Source: Pseudomonas sp. S30
Lineage (GTDB): Bacteria > Pseudomonadota > Gammaproteobacteria > Pseudomonadales > Pseudomonadaceae
DNA: 64,000 nt
Direction of reading: 5' to 3'
NCBI RefSeq assembly: GCF_016518545.1
Contig: NZ_JACVTO010000005.1
Coordinates: 124,001 to 188,000, forward strand
In this document: positions 1 through 11,078 of the stretch, piece by piece
How positions within the stretch are numbered: the first letter of the stretch is position 1
Layout: every line of letters starts with the position of its first letter
Translations under genes and position numbers: made by a program
Notes under the pieces: model-generated
What the model was told of the DNA's origin: nothing
Databases searched by the model: none
The model's input: the letters and a program-made list of their open reading frames with translations, nothing else

Positions 1-486
1 CGCCGCCATGCCGGCAGCGTTCATCCCGCGGATGAAGGCGCCGGCCAATTGCGTGGCGATGTGCGGATCGCCCTCGAAGGCGCGACTGCCGACCACCGCG
101 CTGCGCTGGTGATCCAGGTCCAGCACTGGCGCGAAGCTCAGGTCCAGGCCGACGCTCAGCACTTCGGTCGCCATCAGCCAGCCACATTGCTCGGCCAGGT
201 AGGCGGCGTTGGCGTTGTCAGCCAGCGCGCGCATCGCCGGCAGGCGCACGAAGCCCTGGCGCAGACGCTGGACGCGACCTCCCTCCTGGTCCACTGCCAG
301 GATCAGGTCGGCACGCACGGCGCGGATCGAAGCGCACAACTCGCGTACCTGGCGAGGGCTGTCGATGTTACGAGCGAAGATGATCAGGCCCGCCACTTCG
401 GGCTGGCGCAGGAGATGGCGATCTTCGGCAGTCAGCCAGTGGCCGGCGATGTCGACCATCAGGGAGCCTTGCAGGCTGGCAGTCAT
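1..486 (-). CDS. nagZ: Beta-N-acetylhexosaminidase NagZ (3' part cut by window edge)
   Basis: Cytoplasmic glycosidase of peptidoglycan recycling that removes N-acetylglucosamine from anhydromuropeptides. The visible 162 residues start MTASLQGSLMVDIAG and include the glycoside hydrolase family 3 stretch AVDQEGGRVQRL, then FAPVLDLD and the start of the substrate loop (GSRAFEGDP). About half of the usual ~335 residues is missing because the gene runs off the left edge. The ATG at 484-486 is preceded by an AAGGA-type ribosome binding site. It lies downstream of psrA in the same direction, 156 bp apart, and may be partly cotranscribed with it. Confidence 0.93.
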   Translation of the reverse strand, partial: MTASLQGSLMVDIAGHWLTAEDRHLLRQPEVAGLIIFARNIDSPRQVRELCASIRAVRADLILAVDQEGGRVQRLRQGFVRLPAMRALADNANAAYLAEQCGWLMATEVLSVGLDLSFAPVLDLDHQRSAVVGSRAFEGDPHIATQLAGAFIRGMNAAGMAA

Positions 487-642
487 GGAGAGTCCTTGTA
501 CGAAGCGCCAGGGTGGCGACACACGTGCACGCCGACATCGACTGTGACGCCGGCAGCGAGCGGATGGGAGGAATTGGGCGTAAGAGTGGAGACAGCAGGC
601 ATGGTCGCTAGCTTAGCGCAAGCGCCCCGCTGCGCCCAGCCT

Positions 643-1356
643 TCAGGCCTTGCTCGGGACGGCGCCGGCGGTACTTTTGCTGCGTGGCCGCAACTGCGCG
701 CTGGCCATGGCCGGGTCGGTCACGCCGCTCTCGGCGCGCATGCCCGCTGCCAGGAACGGCACCATCAGCCGCATGACCTGCTCGATCGAGGTGTTGATGC
801 CGAAATCGGTTTCGGCGATGGCCCGCAGGGCCTTGATACCGGACATGCTGAACGCGGCCGCACCCAGCATGAAATGCACGCGCCAGAACAGCTCGATGGG
901 CGGAATGCGTGGGGCGGCGTCGTTGACCAGCAGCATGTAGCGGCGAAACACCTTGCCGTACATGTCTTCGAGGTAACGCCGCAGGTGACCCTGGCTCTGG
1001 CTGAATGCCAGCCCGAGCAGACGCATGAAGATCGACAGGTCGTTGTTGCTGCGAGGTTGCACCGCGAGCGCTTGCTCGACGAGCATTTCCAGCAGTTCCT
1101 CGAGGCTTGGCCTGGCCTCCGGCTGGGCCTGGCGCCGCTCCAGCTCGCGCTCCAGACTGGCGCAGAACGGACCCAGGAAGCGTGAGAACACCGCCTGGAT
1201 GAGGGCCTTCTTGGACCCGAAATGATAGTTCACCGCCGCCAGATTCACGCCGGCCTTGCTGGTGATCAGGCGCAGCGAAGTCTCCGCGAAACCTCGTTCG
1301 GCGAACAGCTGCTCGGCAGCATCGAGAATGCGTTCAACGGTTTCCGATTGTGCCAT
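643..1356 (-). CDS. psrA: TetR-family regulator PsrA
   Basis: A 237-residue TetR repressor. The N-terminal helix-turn-helix covers about residues 5-55 (ERILDAAEQLFAERGF, then NLAAVNYHFGSKKAL); the rest is a helical ligand-binding domain with a PsrA-type C-terminus. PsrA is known to sense long-chain fatty acids and to control rpoS, its own gene and beta-oxidation genes. Identification rests on sequence and on position next to lexA, as in other pseudomonads. The open frame extends much further upstream, but the ATG at 1354-1356 gives a normal TetR N-terminus. A palindrome matching the PsrA operator overlaps its promoter, so autorepression is likely. fadBA, a probable target, lies 5 kb away. Confidence 0.9.
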   Translation of the reverse strand: MAQSETVERILDAAEQLFAERGFAETSLRLITSKAGVNLAAVNYHFGSKKALIQAVFSRFLGPFCASLERELERRQAQPEARPSLEELLEMLVEQALAVQPRSNNDLSIFMRLLGLAFSQSQGHLRRYLEDMYGKVFRRYMLLVNDAAPRIPPIELFWRVHFMLGAAAFSMSGIKALRAIAETDFGINTSIEQVMRLMVPFLAAGMRAESGVTDPAMASAQLRPRSKSTAGAVPSKA

Positions 1357-1384
1357 GAGTGATCCGCCAGACGAACAGTTGTTT

Positions 1385-1415
1385 GAAACATACGTTTCAG
1401 AGGCTCCACTGTCAA
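1385..1415 (-). promoter_or_regulatory. psrA promoter with overlapping PsrA operator
   Basis: Read leftward, TTGACA (1415-1410), a 17-bp spacer and TATGTT (1392-1387) form a good sigma-70 promoter. The perfect palindrome GAAACATACGTTTC (1385-1398) covers the -10 box and fits the PsrA consensus (G/C)AAAC-N4-GTTT(G/C). Binding there would block RNA polymerase, consistent with known PsrA autorepression. Confidence 0.75.
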
Positions 1416-1534
1416 GGTAGGGTGACCCATCGGTCGCGTAATATTCGCCCGAATCCTGGGCCCAGGACGGCTCGGCTGGCAAGGCCTGCAGCGCGCCTGA
1501 TCGGGCTGAGCGATTTTTTGTTGGAACTTGACCC

Positions 1535-1562
1535 TTGCAGCCGCCCCAGCACTGTATATAAT
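1535..1562 (+). promoter_or_regulatory. lexA promoter
   Basis: TTGCAG (1535-1540), a 16-bp spacer and a perfect TATAAT (1557-1562). The -10 element is inside the first SOS box, so LexA binding would occlude it. Confidence 0.65.
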
Positions 1563-1567
1563 CCCAG
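1552..1567 (+). promoter_or_regulatory. SOS box 1 (LexA operator)
   Basis: CTGTATATAATCCCAG matches the CTG-N10-CAG LexA operator and overlaps the lexA -10 element. Confidence 0.85.
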
Positions 1568-1570
1568 TCA

Positions 1571-1586
1571 CTGTATAAAAAGACAG
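1571..1586 (+). promoter_or_regulatory. SOS box 2 (LexA operator)
   Basis: CTGTATAAAAAGACAG, a second CTG-N10-CAG operator starting 19 bp after the first (about two helical turns) and ending 11 bp before the lexA start codon. Two phased boxes suggest tight cooperative autorepression of lexA-sulA. Confidence 0.85.
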
Positions 1587-1597
1587 AGCCACTCGCC

Positions 1598-2206
1598 ATG
1601 CTGAAACTTACGCCACGCCAAGCCGAGATCCTGGCTTTCATCAAACGTTGCCTTGAAGACAACGGTTTCCCCCCTACCCGTGCGGAAATCGCCCAGAAGC
1701 TGGGATTCAAATCGCCCAATGCGGCCGAAGAGCACCTCAAGGCCCTGGCCCGCAAGGGCGCGATCGAAATGACCCCAGGCGCCTCCCGGGGCATTCGCAT
1801 CCCTGGCGTGGAGAACAAGCCACAGGACAGCGGCCTGCCGATCATCGGCCGCGTGGCCGCCGGCGCACCGATCCTCGCCGAGCAGCACATCGAGGAATCC
1901 TGCAACATCAACCCGGCCTTCTTCCACCCCCGCGCCGACTACCTCTTGCGTGTCCAAGGCATGAGCATGAAGGACATCGGCATCGTCGACGGCGACCTGC
2001 TGGCCGTACACACCTGCCGAGAAGCGCGCAACGGGCAGATCGTCGTGGCGCGCCTGGGTGATGAAGTCACCGTCAAACGCTTCAAGCGAGAAGGCAGCAA
2101 GGTCTGGCTCATCGCTGAAAATCCAGAATTCGCTCCGATCGAAGTCGACCTGAAAGATCAGGAGCTGGTGATCGAGGGCTTGAGCGTCGGCGTTATACGC
2201 CGCTGA
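1598..2206 (+). CDS. lexA: SOS repressor LexA
   Basis: A 202-residue protein of full family length. The winged-helix DNA-binding domain covers about residues 1-65 ([26 protein letters not shown]), followed by the self-cleavage region with the Ala-Gly site ([13 protein letters not shown]), the catalytic serine (VQGMSMKD) and the catalytic lysine (VTVKRF). RecA-stimulated cleavage inactivates it after DNA damage. Two SOS boxes lie just upstream. sulA follows after 13 bp and is probably cotranscribed. Confidence 0.97.
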   Translation: MLKLTPRQAEILAFIKRCLEDNGFPPTRAEIAQKLGFKSPNAAEEHLKALARKGAIEMTPGASRGIRIPGVENKPQDSGLPIIGRVAAGAPILAEQHIEESCNINPAFFHPRADYLLRVQGMSMKDIGIVDGDLLAVHTCREARNGQIVVARLGDEVTVKRFKREGSKVWLIAENPEFAPIEVDLKDQELVIEGLSVGVIRR

Positions 2207-2219
2207 TCCAGGAGGCGCC

Positions 2220-2696
2220 ATGCAGCAGTCCGCCCATTCATCCCAGCCCGCGCAATTGCCCTTGTTCGAGGCGTTCCTCGCGCAGCCGATGCTGCCGGGG
2301 CTGAAGAGCCGTGAACACCCACTCAAGCCCCAGCGACCTGAGCTCTTCAGTGAACTGGCGCTGCGGGGTGCGCCGGGGCATTGTCACAGCTTGCTGGCGC
2401 CGATCCTGCGCGAGCTGAGCGAAGAAGACGACACGCGGTGGCTGACCTTGATCGCTCCACCGTCGAGTCTGACTCAGGCCTGGTTACGTCATGCCGGGCT
2501 GAATCGCGAGCGGATTCTGCTGCTCCAGCCTGGACAGAACCAAACCGCAGTGCAACTGGCGTGCGAGGCCTTGCGTCTTGGCCATAGCCATACGGTGGTG
2601 AGCTGGCTCGGCAGCGTCAGTGCCACGGTACGTCATCAGCTTGTCAGTGCGGCTACCTCTGGAAACGCACAGAGCCTGAATATCCGCCTCGGCTGA
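2220..2696 (+). CDS. sulA: SOS cell-division inhibitor SulA
   Basis: A 158-residue SulA-family protein with the family core (WLTLIAPPSSLTQAWLRHAG, then NRERILLLQPG). In E. coli SulA binds FtsZ and blocks division during the SOS response. It starts 13 bp after lexA behind an AGGAGG-like site, so it shares LexA control. This lexA-sulA operon is typical of Pseudomonas. The stop codon lies inside a perfect 14-bp inverted repeat. Confidence 0.88.
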   Translation: MQQSAHSSQPAQLPLFEAFLAQPMLPGLKSREHPLKPQRPELFSELALRGAPGHCHSLLAPILRELSEEDDTRWLTLIAPPSSLTQAWLRHAGLNRERILLLQPGQNQTAVQLACEALRLGHSHTVVSWLGSVSATVRHQLVSAATSGNAQSLNIRLG

Positions 2697-2709
2697 TATT
2701 CAGGCTCTG
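2670..2709 (+). terminator. Hairpin overlapping the sulA stop codon
   Basis: Arms 2670-2683 and 2696-2709 are perfectly complementary over 14 bp around a 12-nt loop. The TGA of sulA (2694-2696) lies at the loop-stem junction. There is no T-tract, but the strong stem at the operon end suggests termination or 3' protection. Confidence 0.55.
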
Positions 2710-2741
2710 CCAACGGCCCTGATGGCGTTGGCGGGTACCGC

Positions 2742-2975
2742 TCAGTGAAGGACTCGCGGCCCTTCATCCCGCTCGAACTCCCCTTCCACCAGCTTGCCGG
2801 CCATCTGCACGCCTACGCTGAGCATCGCCTTGGCCACTTCCACGTGCTGTCCTTGCAGGAATACCTTGGCATCTTCGGAGAAATCCAAGGTCACCAGCGA
2901 ACCCTCGTCCTCGGCGCGGCGCAGCTCGATGCGACCATCAGGCAGTTCGACAATTTCTAGAAAGGACGTAGACAT
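2742..2975 (-). CDS. Small conserved protein of unknown function
   Basis: A 77-residue soluble acidic protein starting MSTSFLEIVELPDGRIEL. No catalytic motif is recognised. A gene of this kind sits between sulA and topA in other pseudomonads. A GTG six codons upstream is in frame, but the ATG at 2973-2975 begins the compact domain and has an AGG upstream. It is probably transcribed with the genes on its right (DUF6586-like gene, topA). Confidence 0.65.
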   Translation of the reverse strand: MSTSFLEIVELPDGRIELRRAEDEGSLVTLDFSEDAKVFLQGQHVEVAKAMLSVGVQMAGKLVEGEFERDEGPRVLH

Positions 2976-3026
2976 AAGTGGCCTGCTGTTCACGAAAGGC
3001 GGGTAGTGTACCAGCCACGCTCGCTC

Positions 3027-3548
3027 TCAGCACTCACTCAAGGCTTCACGAAAACGTCTTGCAAGGCTCTTGAGCGACTGACGCCAGGCTTCCAGCGTTT
3101 CGCGAGATAGCGTAGCAGGCTCGTCTTCATCCAGATTGACCGCCTGGATCAAAGGCTGGGTGACGTCCGTCTTCACAGGTCGCCTTGCGACCGGCGGTTG
3201 GAACAAATCGGCATAAGCGGCCAGCAGCTGCGCCAGCCATGTCTCTGGCTGGCGAGCCAACTCGATCATTTCGGCCATTTCTGGAATGGCCACGGCCGCG
3301 AGCGCGTCTTCTGTCAGCAGCGCCTCGGCACGCGCGGCATTGGCTTGAGGCAGTCGATAGAAGCCGGCGATTTCGTGGCACAGCCCAAGCAGGGCGCCGT
3401 AGAGGTGAAACAGCGACGACTCGCGCTCTGCCTGGATCAGCCCTTGGGCGTTCATGGCGCCACTCTGTTCAGCCTTGGCCATCGACTCCAGGGCGAGCCC
3501 GGCGAAGAACAGTTTCTGATTGGTGCGAGTGTAGAGTTCCTGGGCCAT
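3027..3548 (-). CDS. Conserved protein, probably DUF6586 family
   Basis: A 173-residue, mostly helical soluble protein starting MAQELYTRTNQKLFFAGLAL. No signal peptide, membrane segment or catalytic motif is seen. The gene lies between topA and the small conserved gene, as in P. aeruginosa; the DUF6586 assignment is from memory. A strong hairpin separates it from topA. Confidence 0.7.
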   Translation of the reverse strand: MAQELYTRTNQKLFFAGLALESMAKAEQSGAMNAQGLIQAERESSLFHLYGALLGLCHEIAGFYRLPQANAARAEALLTEDALAAVAIPEMAEMIELARQPETWLAQLLAAYADLFQPPVARRPVKTDVTQPLIQAVNLDEDEPATLSRETLEAWRQSLKSLARRFREALSEC

Positions 3549-3599
3549 ATGCGACGACCTCCCTAGGCTGTGAAACGAATGCCAGCATCATAAATGATC

Positions 3600-3657
3600 A
3601 GGGCCAGTTCTGCGCCCATCACGACGGTCCGTGATGGGCGCAGAACTGGCCCTTTTC
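3600..3657. terminator. Long perfect hairpin downstream of topA
   Basis: Arms 3600-3622 and 3631-3653 pair perfectly over 23 bp around an 8-nt loop. TTTT follows on the plus strand, while the minus strand continues TGATCATTTA. It lies just after the topA stop and should end topA transcription. Confidence 0.75.
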
Positions 3658-3671
3658 GGTTGCAGGTGCGA

Positions 3672-6281
3672 TCAGCGCTTGTCTTCGACCTTCCACGCCT
3701 TGCCATCGTAGAACGCCTTCCAGCCGGTGGGCTTGCCATCGACCTCGGACTGCACGTACTGCTCCTTGGTCTTGCGGCTATAGCGGATCACGCTTGGGCG
3801 ACCGTCCGGATCCTTCGGCGGGGCATCACAGAGGAAATGGTACTTGGGATCGATTTCGTGCTTGTGCGGAAGAATTTCCAGCACCAGCGGTGCACGAGTT
3901 TCGCGGTTCTTCGGAAACTGGCTCGCGGCCAGGAACAGCCCGGAAGCGCCGTCGCGCAGCACATAGGTGTCATCGACCTTCTCGCAGCGCAGCTCGGGCA
4001 TGTCCACCTTGTCCATTTTCGGCGGCGCGGCCTCGCCGCTCTTGAGCAGCTTGCGGGTGTTCTTGCACGCCGGATTGGTGCAACCGAAGAACTTGCCGAA
4101 ACGGCCGGTCTTGAGTTGCATCTCGCTGCCACATTTGTCGCATTCCAGGCTCGGACCTTCATAGCCCTTGATACGGTAGCTGCCCTCTTCGATCTCGTAG
4201 CCGGGGCAATCCGGGTTGTTGCCGCAGATGTGCAGCTTGTGCTTCTCATCCAGCAGGTAGGCGTCCATCGCCGTGGAGCAGATCGGGCAACGGTGCTTGC
4301 CGCGCAGCACCAGCGACTCGGATTCGCCTTCGTCGTCCGCCGCGATCTCGTCGCCCGGCACCAGGTTGACGGTCGCCTTGCAGCGCTCCTTGGGCGGCAG
4401 GCTGTAGCCCGAGCAGCCGAGGAACACGCCGGTGGAGGCGGTACGGATCATCATGGGCCGCCCGCATTCCTTGCAGGCAATGTTGGTCAGGGTCGGCTGA
4501 TTGGCACGCATGCCGTTTTCGCTGGATTCGGCGGTGAGCAGTTTCTTGCTGAAGTCACCATAGAATTCGTCGAGCACGTTCTTCCAGTCACGCTCGCCCT
4601 GGGCCACGTCATCGAGGTTCTCCTCCATGCCGGCGGTGAAGCCGTAGTCCATGAGGTTGGAGAAGCTCTCGGAGAGGCGCTCGGTGACGATGTCGCCCAT
4701 CTTCTCGGAGTAGAAGCGGCGGTTGTGCAGGGTCACGTAGCCACGATCCTGGATGGTCGAGATGATCGCTGCGTAGGTCGAGGGGCGACCGATACCGCGC
4801 TTTTCCATCTCCTTGACCAGACTCGCCTCGGTGAAGCGAGCAGGCGGCTTGGTGAAGTGCTGGCTCGGATCGAGCTTGAGCAGCTGCAGCGACTCGCCTT
4901 GGGCCATGTCCGGCAGGACATCGTCCTCGCCGGGCTTGGACTGCTGCGCAAGGACGCGGGTGTAGCCATCGAACTTGAGGATGCGGCCCTTGGCGCGCAG
5001 CTCGAATTCGCCCGCTGCCACGGTAACGCTGGTGGACAGGTACTGCGCAGGCGGCATCTGGCAAGCCAGGAACTGGCGCCAGATCAGCTCGTACAGCCGC
5101 TCGGCATCACGCTCCATGCCGCTGATCTTGCTCGGGTGCGTGGTGACGTCGGAAGGTCGAATCGCTTCGTGCGCCTCCTGGGCACCTTCCTTGCTGCCAT
5201 AGACCACCGGCGCTGCCGGCAAGTACTGCTTGCCGAACTCTTTCTCGATATAGCTGCGCGCCATGTCGACGGCATCGGTCGAGAGGTTGGTGGAGTCGGT
5301 ACGCATGTAGGTGATGTAGCCCGCCTCGTAAAGGCGCTGGGCCATCATCATGGTCTTCTTGACGCCGAAGCCCAGGCGATTGCTGGCGGCCTGTTGCAGG
5401 GTCGAGGTGATGAACGGTGCCGACGGCTTGCTGCTGGTGGGACGATCCTCGCGCTTGACCACGCTGTAGCTGGAGGCCTTGAGCTTTTCCAGGGCAGCCA
5501 TGGCCTGGGCCTGATTCAGCGGCTTGAACGCCTCGCCGCGCTCACGGGCCACCTCGAAACGCACCTTGGCGTTTTTCGCAGTGCCCAGGTCGGCGTGCAC
5601 TTCCCAGTATTCTTCGGGGTTGAACGCACGAATCTCACGTTCGCGTTCGACCACCAGCTTCACCGCCACCGACTGCACACGCCCGGCAGACAGCCCGCGG
5701 GCGATCTTGGACCACAGCAGGGGCGAGACCATGTAACCCACGACGCGGTCGAGAAAACGCCGAGCCTGCTGGGCGTTGACGCGGTGGATGTCCAGATCGC
5801 CTGGTTGGGAAAACGCCTCCTGGATGGCCTTCTTGGTGATCTCGTTGAACACCACTCGCTTGTAGCGGCTGTCATCGCCGCCGATGGCCTCGCGCAGGTG
5901 CCAGGCGATGGCTTCCCCCTCGCGGTCCAAGTCGGTCGCGAGATAGATGGTGTCGGCGTCCTTGGCCAGGCGGCGCAACTCGTCGATCACCTTTTCCTTG
6001 CCGGGCAGGATCTCGTACTTGGCTTTCCAGCCGGCTTCCGGGTCCACACCCATGCGCGCGACCAGCTGCCGGCGAGCCTTCTCCTTGGGCGTGAGGGTCG
6101 GTGCCTCGGCAGCGGTCTTGCCGCGTTTGGCAGCCGGCTCCTTGGCCGTGCTGGCCGAACCGCTGGTGGGAAGGTCTCGGATATGGCCGATACTCGACTT
6201 CACCACGTACTGGTTGCCCAGGTACTTGTTGATGGTCTTGGCCTTGGCCGGGGATTCCACAATGACCAGCGATTTGCCCAT
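3672..6281 (-). CDS. topA: DNA topoisomerase I TopA
   Basis: An 869-residue type IA topoisomerase that relaxes negative supercoils. Visible elements in order: the Toprim domain ([30 protein letters not shown]), the active-site region [12 protein letters not shown] containing the catalytic tyrosine, the conserved [21 protein letters not shown] segment split over domains, then C-terminal zinc-ribbon cysteine pairs ([26 protein letters not shown]) and a Pseudomonas-type tail. The frame continues 17 codons upstream, but the ATG at 6279-6281 gives the standard N-terminus. Confidence 0.97.
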   Translation of the reverse strand: MGKSLVIVESPAKAKTINKYLGNQYVVKSSIGHIRDLPTSGSASTAKEPAAKRGKTAAEAPTLTPKEKARRQLVARMGVDPEAGWKAKYEILPGKEKVIDELRRLAKDADTIYLATDLDREGEAIAWHLREAIGGDDSRYKRVVFNEITKKAIQEAFSQPGDLDIHRVNAQQARRFLDRVVGYMVSPLLWSKIARGLSAGRVQSVAVKLVVEREREIRAFNPEEYWEVHADLGTAKNAKVRFEVARERGEAFKPLNQAQAMAALEKLKASSYSVVKREDRPTSSKPSAPFITSTLQQAASNRLGFGVKKTMMMAQRLYEAGYITYMRTDSTNLSTDAVDMARSYIEKEFGKQYLPAAPVVYGSKEGAQEAHEAIRPSDVTTHPSKISGMERDAERLYELIWRQFLACQMPPAQYLSTSVTVAAGEFELRAKGRILKFDGYTRVLAQQSKPGEDDVLPDMAQGESLQLLKLDPSQHFTKPPARFTEASLVKEMEKRGIGRPSTYAAIISTIQDRGYVTLHNRRFYSEKMGDIVTERLSESFSNLMDYGFTAGMEENLDDVAQGERDWKNVLDEFYGDFSKKLLTAESSENGMRANQPTLTNIACKECGRPMMIRTASTGVFLGCSGYSLPPKERCKATVNLVPGDEIAADDEGESESLVLRGKHRCPICSTAMDAYLLDEKHKLHICGNNPDCPGYEIEEGSYRIKGYEGPSLECDKCGSEMQLKTGRFGKFFGCTNPACKNTRKLLKSGEAAPPKMDKVDMPELRCEKVDDTYVLRDGASGLFLAASQFPKNRETRAPLVLEILPHKHEIDPKYHFLCDAPPKDPDGRPSVIRYSRKTKEQYVQSEVDGKPTGWKAFYDGKAWKVEDKR

Positions 6282-6381
6282 GGATCGGAAGATTCCTGAA
6301 TCTGAAAATGAAAAACGCGTCAGGTGCCGCACGCGGCACCGCTATATATAGTGGCGAAAGAGTGAGGTCAAGCGTGGACTA

Positions 6382-6633
6382 TCACTCGCCGGGCTTCACC
6401 AGGAGCCCTGCAAGCCCGTCTTCAGCCTCGAGCAAAGCAAAGCGCGGTAGACGCTCGCCGTCAACCTCGACCGACTCCTGAAACATCGAGAGTGGCCTGA
6501 CCCAGAAGCTGTAATCACCATACAGGCACTGGTAGAACACCATCCACTCCTCGGTCTCGGAGTGACGTGCGACACTCAGCACACGGTACTCAGGCCCTTT
6601 GTAATGGCGGTATACGCCAGGTTGGATGTGCAT
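6382..6633 (-). CDS. DUF1653 domain protein
   Basis: An 83-residue protein made of one DUF1653 domain (QPGVYRHYKGPEYRVL; WMVFYQCLYGDYSFWVRPL). The function is unknown and the family is small, soluble and common in proteobacteria. An AGAGG ribosome binding site precedes the ATG at 6631-6633. It lies between topA and fadA in the same direction as both, as in P. aeruginosa. Confidence 0.8.
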   Translation of the reverse strand: MHIQPGVYRHYKGPEYRVLSVARHSETEEWMVFYQCLYGDYSFWVRPLSMFQESVEVDGERLPRFALLEAEDGLAGLLVKPGE

Positions 6634-6670
6634 CGGTTTACCTCTTGCCTGCGAACGTTGCTGGATCGAT

Positions 6671-6700
6671 AAAAAACAAAACCGGGGCACTAGGCCCCGG
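6671..6700 (-). terminator. fadBA operon terminator
   Basis: Read leftward from fadA, the stem CCGGGGC / GCCCCGG (6694-6700 and 6682-6688) is followed at once by TTTTGTTTTTT. This is a textbook intrinsic terminator 20 bp after the fadA stop. Confidence 0.88.
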
Positions 6701-6719
6701 CTGCTGTCCTGCAAAACGC

Positions 6720-7910
<1,191 letters not shown>

Positions 7911-7926
7911 CTAGCTCGGGGGCCGT

Positions 7927-10074
7927 TCAGTTGAAGAAGCGCTGGCCGTTCTTGGCCATTTCACGCAGCTTCGCGGTCGGGTGGTACAGCGGACCCAGAT
8001 CGGCGTAGCGGTCGGCCAGGGCGACGAACTCGGCGACACCGATCGAATCGATGTAGCGCAGCGCGCCACCGCGGAAGGGAGGGAAGCCGATGCCATAGAC
8101 CAGGCCCATGTCCGCCTCGGCGGCGGTCTCGACGATGCCGTCTTCCAGGCAGCGCACGGTTTCCAGGCACAGCGGCACCATCATCCAGTTCAGGACGTCT
8201 TCATCGCTCAGCTCACGCTGTTCGTAGACCACCGGCTTGAGCACTTCCAGGACCGAGGGATCGGCGACCTTCTTCGGCTTGCCGCGCTTGTCGGTCTCGT
8301 AGGCGTAGAAGCCCTTGCCATTCTTCTGACCCAGGCGATCGGCCTCGTAGAGGGCGTCGACGGCGGAACGACGATCATCCTTCATGCGGTCGGGGAAGCC
8401 CTCGGCCATGACGTCGCGACCATGGTGGCCGGTGTCGATACCGACCACGTCCATCAGATAGGCCGGACCCATGGGCCAGCCGAACTTTTCCATGATCTTG
8501 TCGATGCGCACGAAGTCGACGCCAGCGCTGACCAGTCGGGCGAAGCCGCCAAAGTACGGGAACAGCACGCGGTTCACCAGAAAGCCCGGGCAGTCGTTGA
8601 CCACGATCGGGTTCTTGCCCATTTTCTTGGCGTAGGCCACGGTGGTGGCGACTGCCACTTCGCTGGACTTCTCGCCACGGATGACCTCCACCAGCGGCAT
8701 CATGTGCACCGGGTTGAAGAAGTGCATGCCGACGAAGTTTTCCGGACGCTTGAGCGCCTTGGCCAGCAGGTTGATGGAGATGGTCGAGGTGTTGGACGCC
8801 AGGATCGCGTCGTCCTTGACCTGCCCTTCCACCTCGGCCAGTACGGCCTGCTTGACCTTTGGATTTTCCACCACAGCCTCGACGACGATGTCGACGTTGG
8901 CGAAGTCGCCATAGGACAAGGTCGGGCGAATGGCGTTGAGCGCCTCGGCCATCTTCGTCGGCGTCAGGCGGCCTTTCTCCACGCGTTTGTCGAGCAGCTT
9001 GGACGCTTCGTTCAGACCCAGTTGGATGGCTTCTTCACGGATGTCCTTCATCAGGATCGGCGTGCCCTTGACCGCCGACTGGTAGGCGATGCCGCCGCCC
9101 ATGATGCCGGCACCCAGCACGGCGGCCTGCTTGACGTCGCGGGCGATCTCGTCGTGGGCCTTGGCCTTGCGCTTGAGTTCCTGGTCGTTGAGGAACAGAC
9201 CGATCAGGCTCTGCGCCACCGAGGTCTTGGCCAACTTGGCGAAACCGGCGGCTTCGACTTCCAGCGCCTTGTCACGGCCGAAGTTAGCCGCTTTCTGGAT
9301 GGTCTTGATCGCCTCGACCGGCGCAGGGTAGTTCGGCCCGGCCTGACCGGCGACGAAGCCCTTGGCGGTCTCGAACGCCATCATCTGCTCGATGGCGTTG
9401 AGCTTGAGTTTTTCCAGCTTGGGCTGGCGCTTGGCCTTGTAGTCCAGTTCGCCGCTGATGGCGCGCTTGATCAGGTCCAGGGCGCCGGCCTGGAGCAGCT
9501 CAGGGGCCACCACGGCGTCGACGGCACCGACCTTCAAGGCGTCTTCGGCGCTGTTTTCCTTGCCCGAAGCGATCCACTCCACCGCGTTGTCCGAACCGAT
9601 CAGTCGTGGTAGGCGCACGGTACCGCCGAAACCGGGGTAGATGCCCAGCTTGACTTCCGGCAGGCCGATCTTGGCGCGATTCGACATCACCCGGTAGTCG
9701 GCGGCCAGGCACATTTCCAGGCCACCGCCCAGTGCGATGCCATTGATGGCTGCGACGGTAGGTACGGCCAGGTCTTCGAAATCGCTGAAGATGCGATTGG
9801 CCTCCAGGTTGCCGGCGACCAACTCGGCCTCTGGCAGCTTGAAGTTGTCGACGAATTCGGTGATGTCAGCGCCGACGATGAACACGTCCTTGCCGCTGCT
9901 GACGATCACGCCCTTGATGGACGCATCGGACTTGATGGTGTCCACCGCCTGGCGCAGTTCGCTCAGGGTCAGGCGGTTGAATTTGTTGACGGACTCACCC
10001 TTGAGGTCGAAATTCAGTTCGACGATGCCGCTTTCAAGAGCCTTAACCGTGATGGCTTTACCTTCGTAAATCAT
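7927..10074 (-). CDS. fadB: Fatty acid oxidation complex alpha subunit FadB
   Basis: A 715-residue multifunctional enzyme. The N-terminal enoyl-CoA hydratase/isomerase domain covers about 1-190 ([17 protein letters not shown]), followed by the 3-hydroxyacyl-CoA dehydrogenase NAD-binding domain from about 310 ([18 protein letters not shown]) and the dehydrogenase C-terminal domains ([20 protein letters not shown]). It carries out hydration and NAD-dependent oxidation before FadA. The frame is open for 28 more codons, but the ATG at 10072-10074 gives the standard FadB start [11 protein letters not shown]. PsrA-type control is plausible from what is known of the operon, but no consensus operator is obvious here. 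Confidence 0.97.
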   Translation of the reverse strand: MIYEGKAITVKALESGIVELNFDLKGESVNKFNRLTLSELRQAVDTIKSDASIKGVIVSSGKDVFIVGADITEFVDNFKLPEAELVAGNLEANRIFSDFEDLAVPTVAAINGIALGGGLEMCLAADYRVMSNRAKIGLPEVKLGIYPGFGGTVRLPRLIGSDNAVEWIASGKENSAEDALKVGAVDAVVAPELLQAGALDLIKRAISGELDYKAKRQPKLEKLKLNAIEQMMAFETAKGFVAGQAGPNYPAPVEAIKTIQKAANFGRDKALEVEAAGFAKLAKTSVAQSLIGLFLNDQELKRKAKAHDEIARDVKQAAVLGAGIMGGGIAYQSAVKGTPILMKDIREEAIQLGLNEASKLLDKRVEKGRLTPTKMAEALNAIRPTLSYGDFANVDIVVEAVVENPKVKQAVLAEVEGQVKDDAILASNTSTISINLLAKALKRPENFVGMHFFNPVHMMPLVEVIRGEKSSEVAVATTVAYAKKMGKNPIVVNDCPGFLVNRVLFPYFGGFARLVSAGVDFVRIDKIMEKFGWPMGPAYLMDVVGIDTGHHGRDVMAEGFPDRMKDDRRSAVDALYEADRLGQKNGKGFYAYETDKRGKPKKVADPSVLEVLKPVVYEQRELSDEDVLNWMMVPLCLETVRCLEDGIVETAAEADMGLVYGIGFPPFRGGALRYIDSIGVAEFVALADRYADLGPLYHPTAKLREMAKNGQRFFN

Positions 10075-10534
10075 CAACTGATCTCCACGATATGGAAGCT
10101 GAACTGTACACGCCGAACGCTGGCGGTCGGGTTTCGAACAAACCCGCGCCAGGCACACCCGTCAGCGCGATAGTCGGGATTCTGGACGAGCGATGAAAAC
10201 AGACAAACGCTCAATTCATACGCCCGTTTGATTTGGGTACGCACACATTCTCCGAAAAGGTCGAGGTTGTCAAATGCCCGCAGACAGCGGTGAAAACCCG
10301 ACTTTGCGGTCATTTTGTCGCAGGCAGGCGAAAACCGGATGACGATGATCACCGGTCATTCATGGGAACGATTCGGGCTGGCCAGGCGGGTAGCGCTGCG
10401 CAGGACTCGGCCCAGCCTGCAGCCGCGTGCACCGGCTGGACAGACAGGTCGGTACCGGCTCTGGCCGATTGGCGGGTATGCCCTGCAACCAAGCGCAATC
10501 GGCGTGGCGACGGGCGTGTGGCTCGAATGCTGCT
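10075..10534. other. Upstream region of fadB (460 bp without a convincing gene)
   Basis: No credible gene is seen. The region holds an inverted repeat CGGGTTT-N5-AAACCCG (10128-10146) in the fadB leader, a pair of half-sites CAAACG (10204-10209) and CGTTTG (10225-10230), and a leftward TTGACA (10273-10268) without a good -10 box. The half-sites resemble PsrA arms, but the 15-bp spacing is too wide for the known 2-4 bp. Confidence 0.4.
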
Positions 10535-10972
10535 TCAGGCGAGGGTGTCGAGCGTGTGCGCAATATCCTGTAAAACAGCGGCATCTCCTCGCTCGCTCCA
10601 ATACAGCGCGAGCATCCGCGAGTCGGCCTCGACCTTGTAGACGCTCGCCGGCAGTTTGCTGAAGCACGCCATTAGCCGTGCATCCTCGCAGGGCTCGCGC
10701 CAGGTATTGCACCAGAGGCCGGGGCTGACTTGCCAGTAGCACCAGGTGTCCTCTCGCCCCTTGCGGCGCCCCCGGTGGTATTGCGGGCAGGGGCTGGGGG
10801 GCTCGTGCTCCAGCCAATGCGGCCACTTCTGCGGAGCCAACTGCATGGCAAGGCCCATGCGCCGGGCGTGCAGGCGCAGATTCATCTGCTCGCTCTGCTT
10901 GCGCGACGGTCGCAGCCAGGCCAGGGGGCTCAGCATCAGCGCAAGGATTGACACCACTAGCCATACCGTCAT
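10535..10972 (-). CDS. Small membrane-anchored protein of unknown function
   Basis: A 145-residue protein with one N-terminal membrane segment (about residues 3-20, VWLVVSILALMLSPLAWL) followed by a basic, Trp- and Cys-containing soluble part. The gene is the conserved neighbour between fadB and the UspA-type gene in Pseudomonas. A purine-rich GGGGGGA precedes the ATG at 10970-10972. No function can be assigned. Confidence 0.65.
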   Translation of the reverse strand: MTVWLVVSILALMLSPLAWLRPSRKQSEQMNLRLHARRMGLAMQLAPQKWPHWLEHEPPSPCPQYHRGRRKGREDTWCYWQVSPGLWCNTWREPCEDARLMACFSKLPASVYKVEADSRMLALYWSERGDAAVLQDIAHTLDTLA

Positions 10973-11078
10973 ATCTGTATCCCCCCTAATGAACCGGACA
11001 GTGGCGTGAGATCATTTCACACGGCCCTGCCGTAAACCGACCATACTTGCATTATCGCGATCTTCAGGAGAGCCGCTC

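Noticed and set aside
3594..6299. A 901-codon open frame antisense to topA
   Set aside because: topA is certain on the other strand. In high-GC DNA the opposite frame is often free of stops, and the translation shows no family motifs.
10204..10230. CAAACG/CGTTTG as a PsrA operator of fadBA
   Set aside because: The arms are right but the 15-bp gap is far outside the known 2-4 bp spacing.
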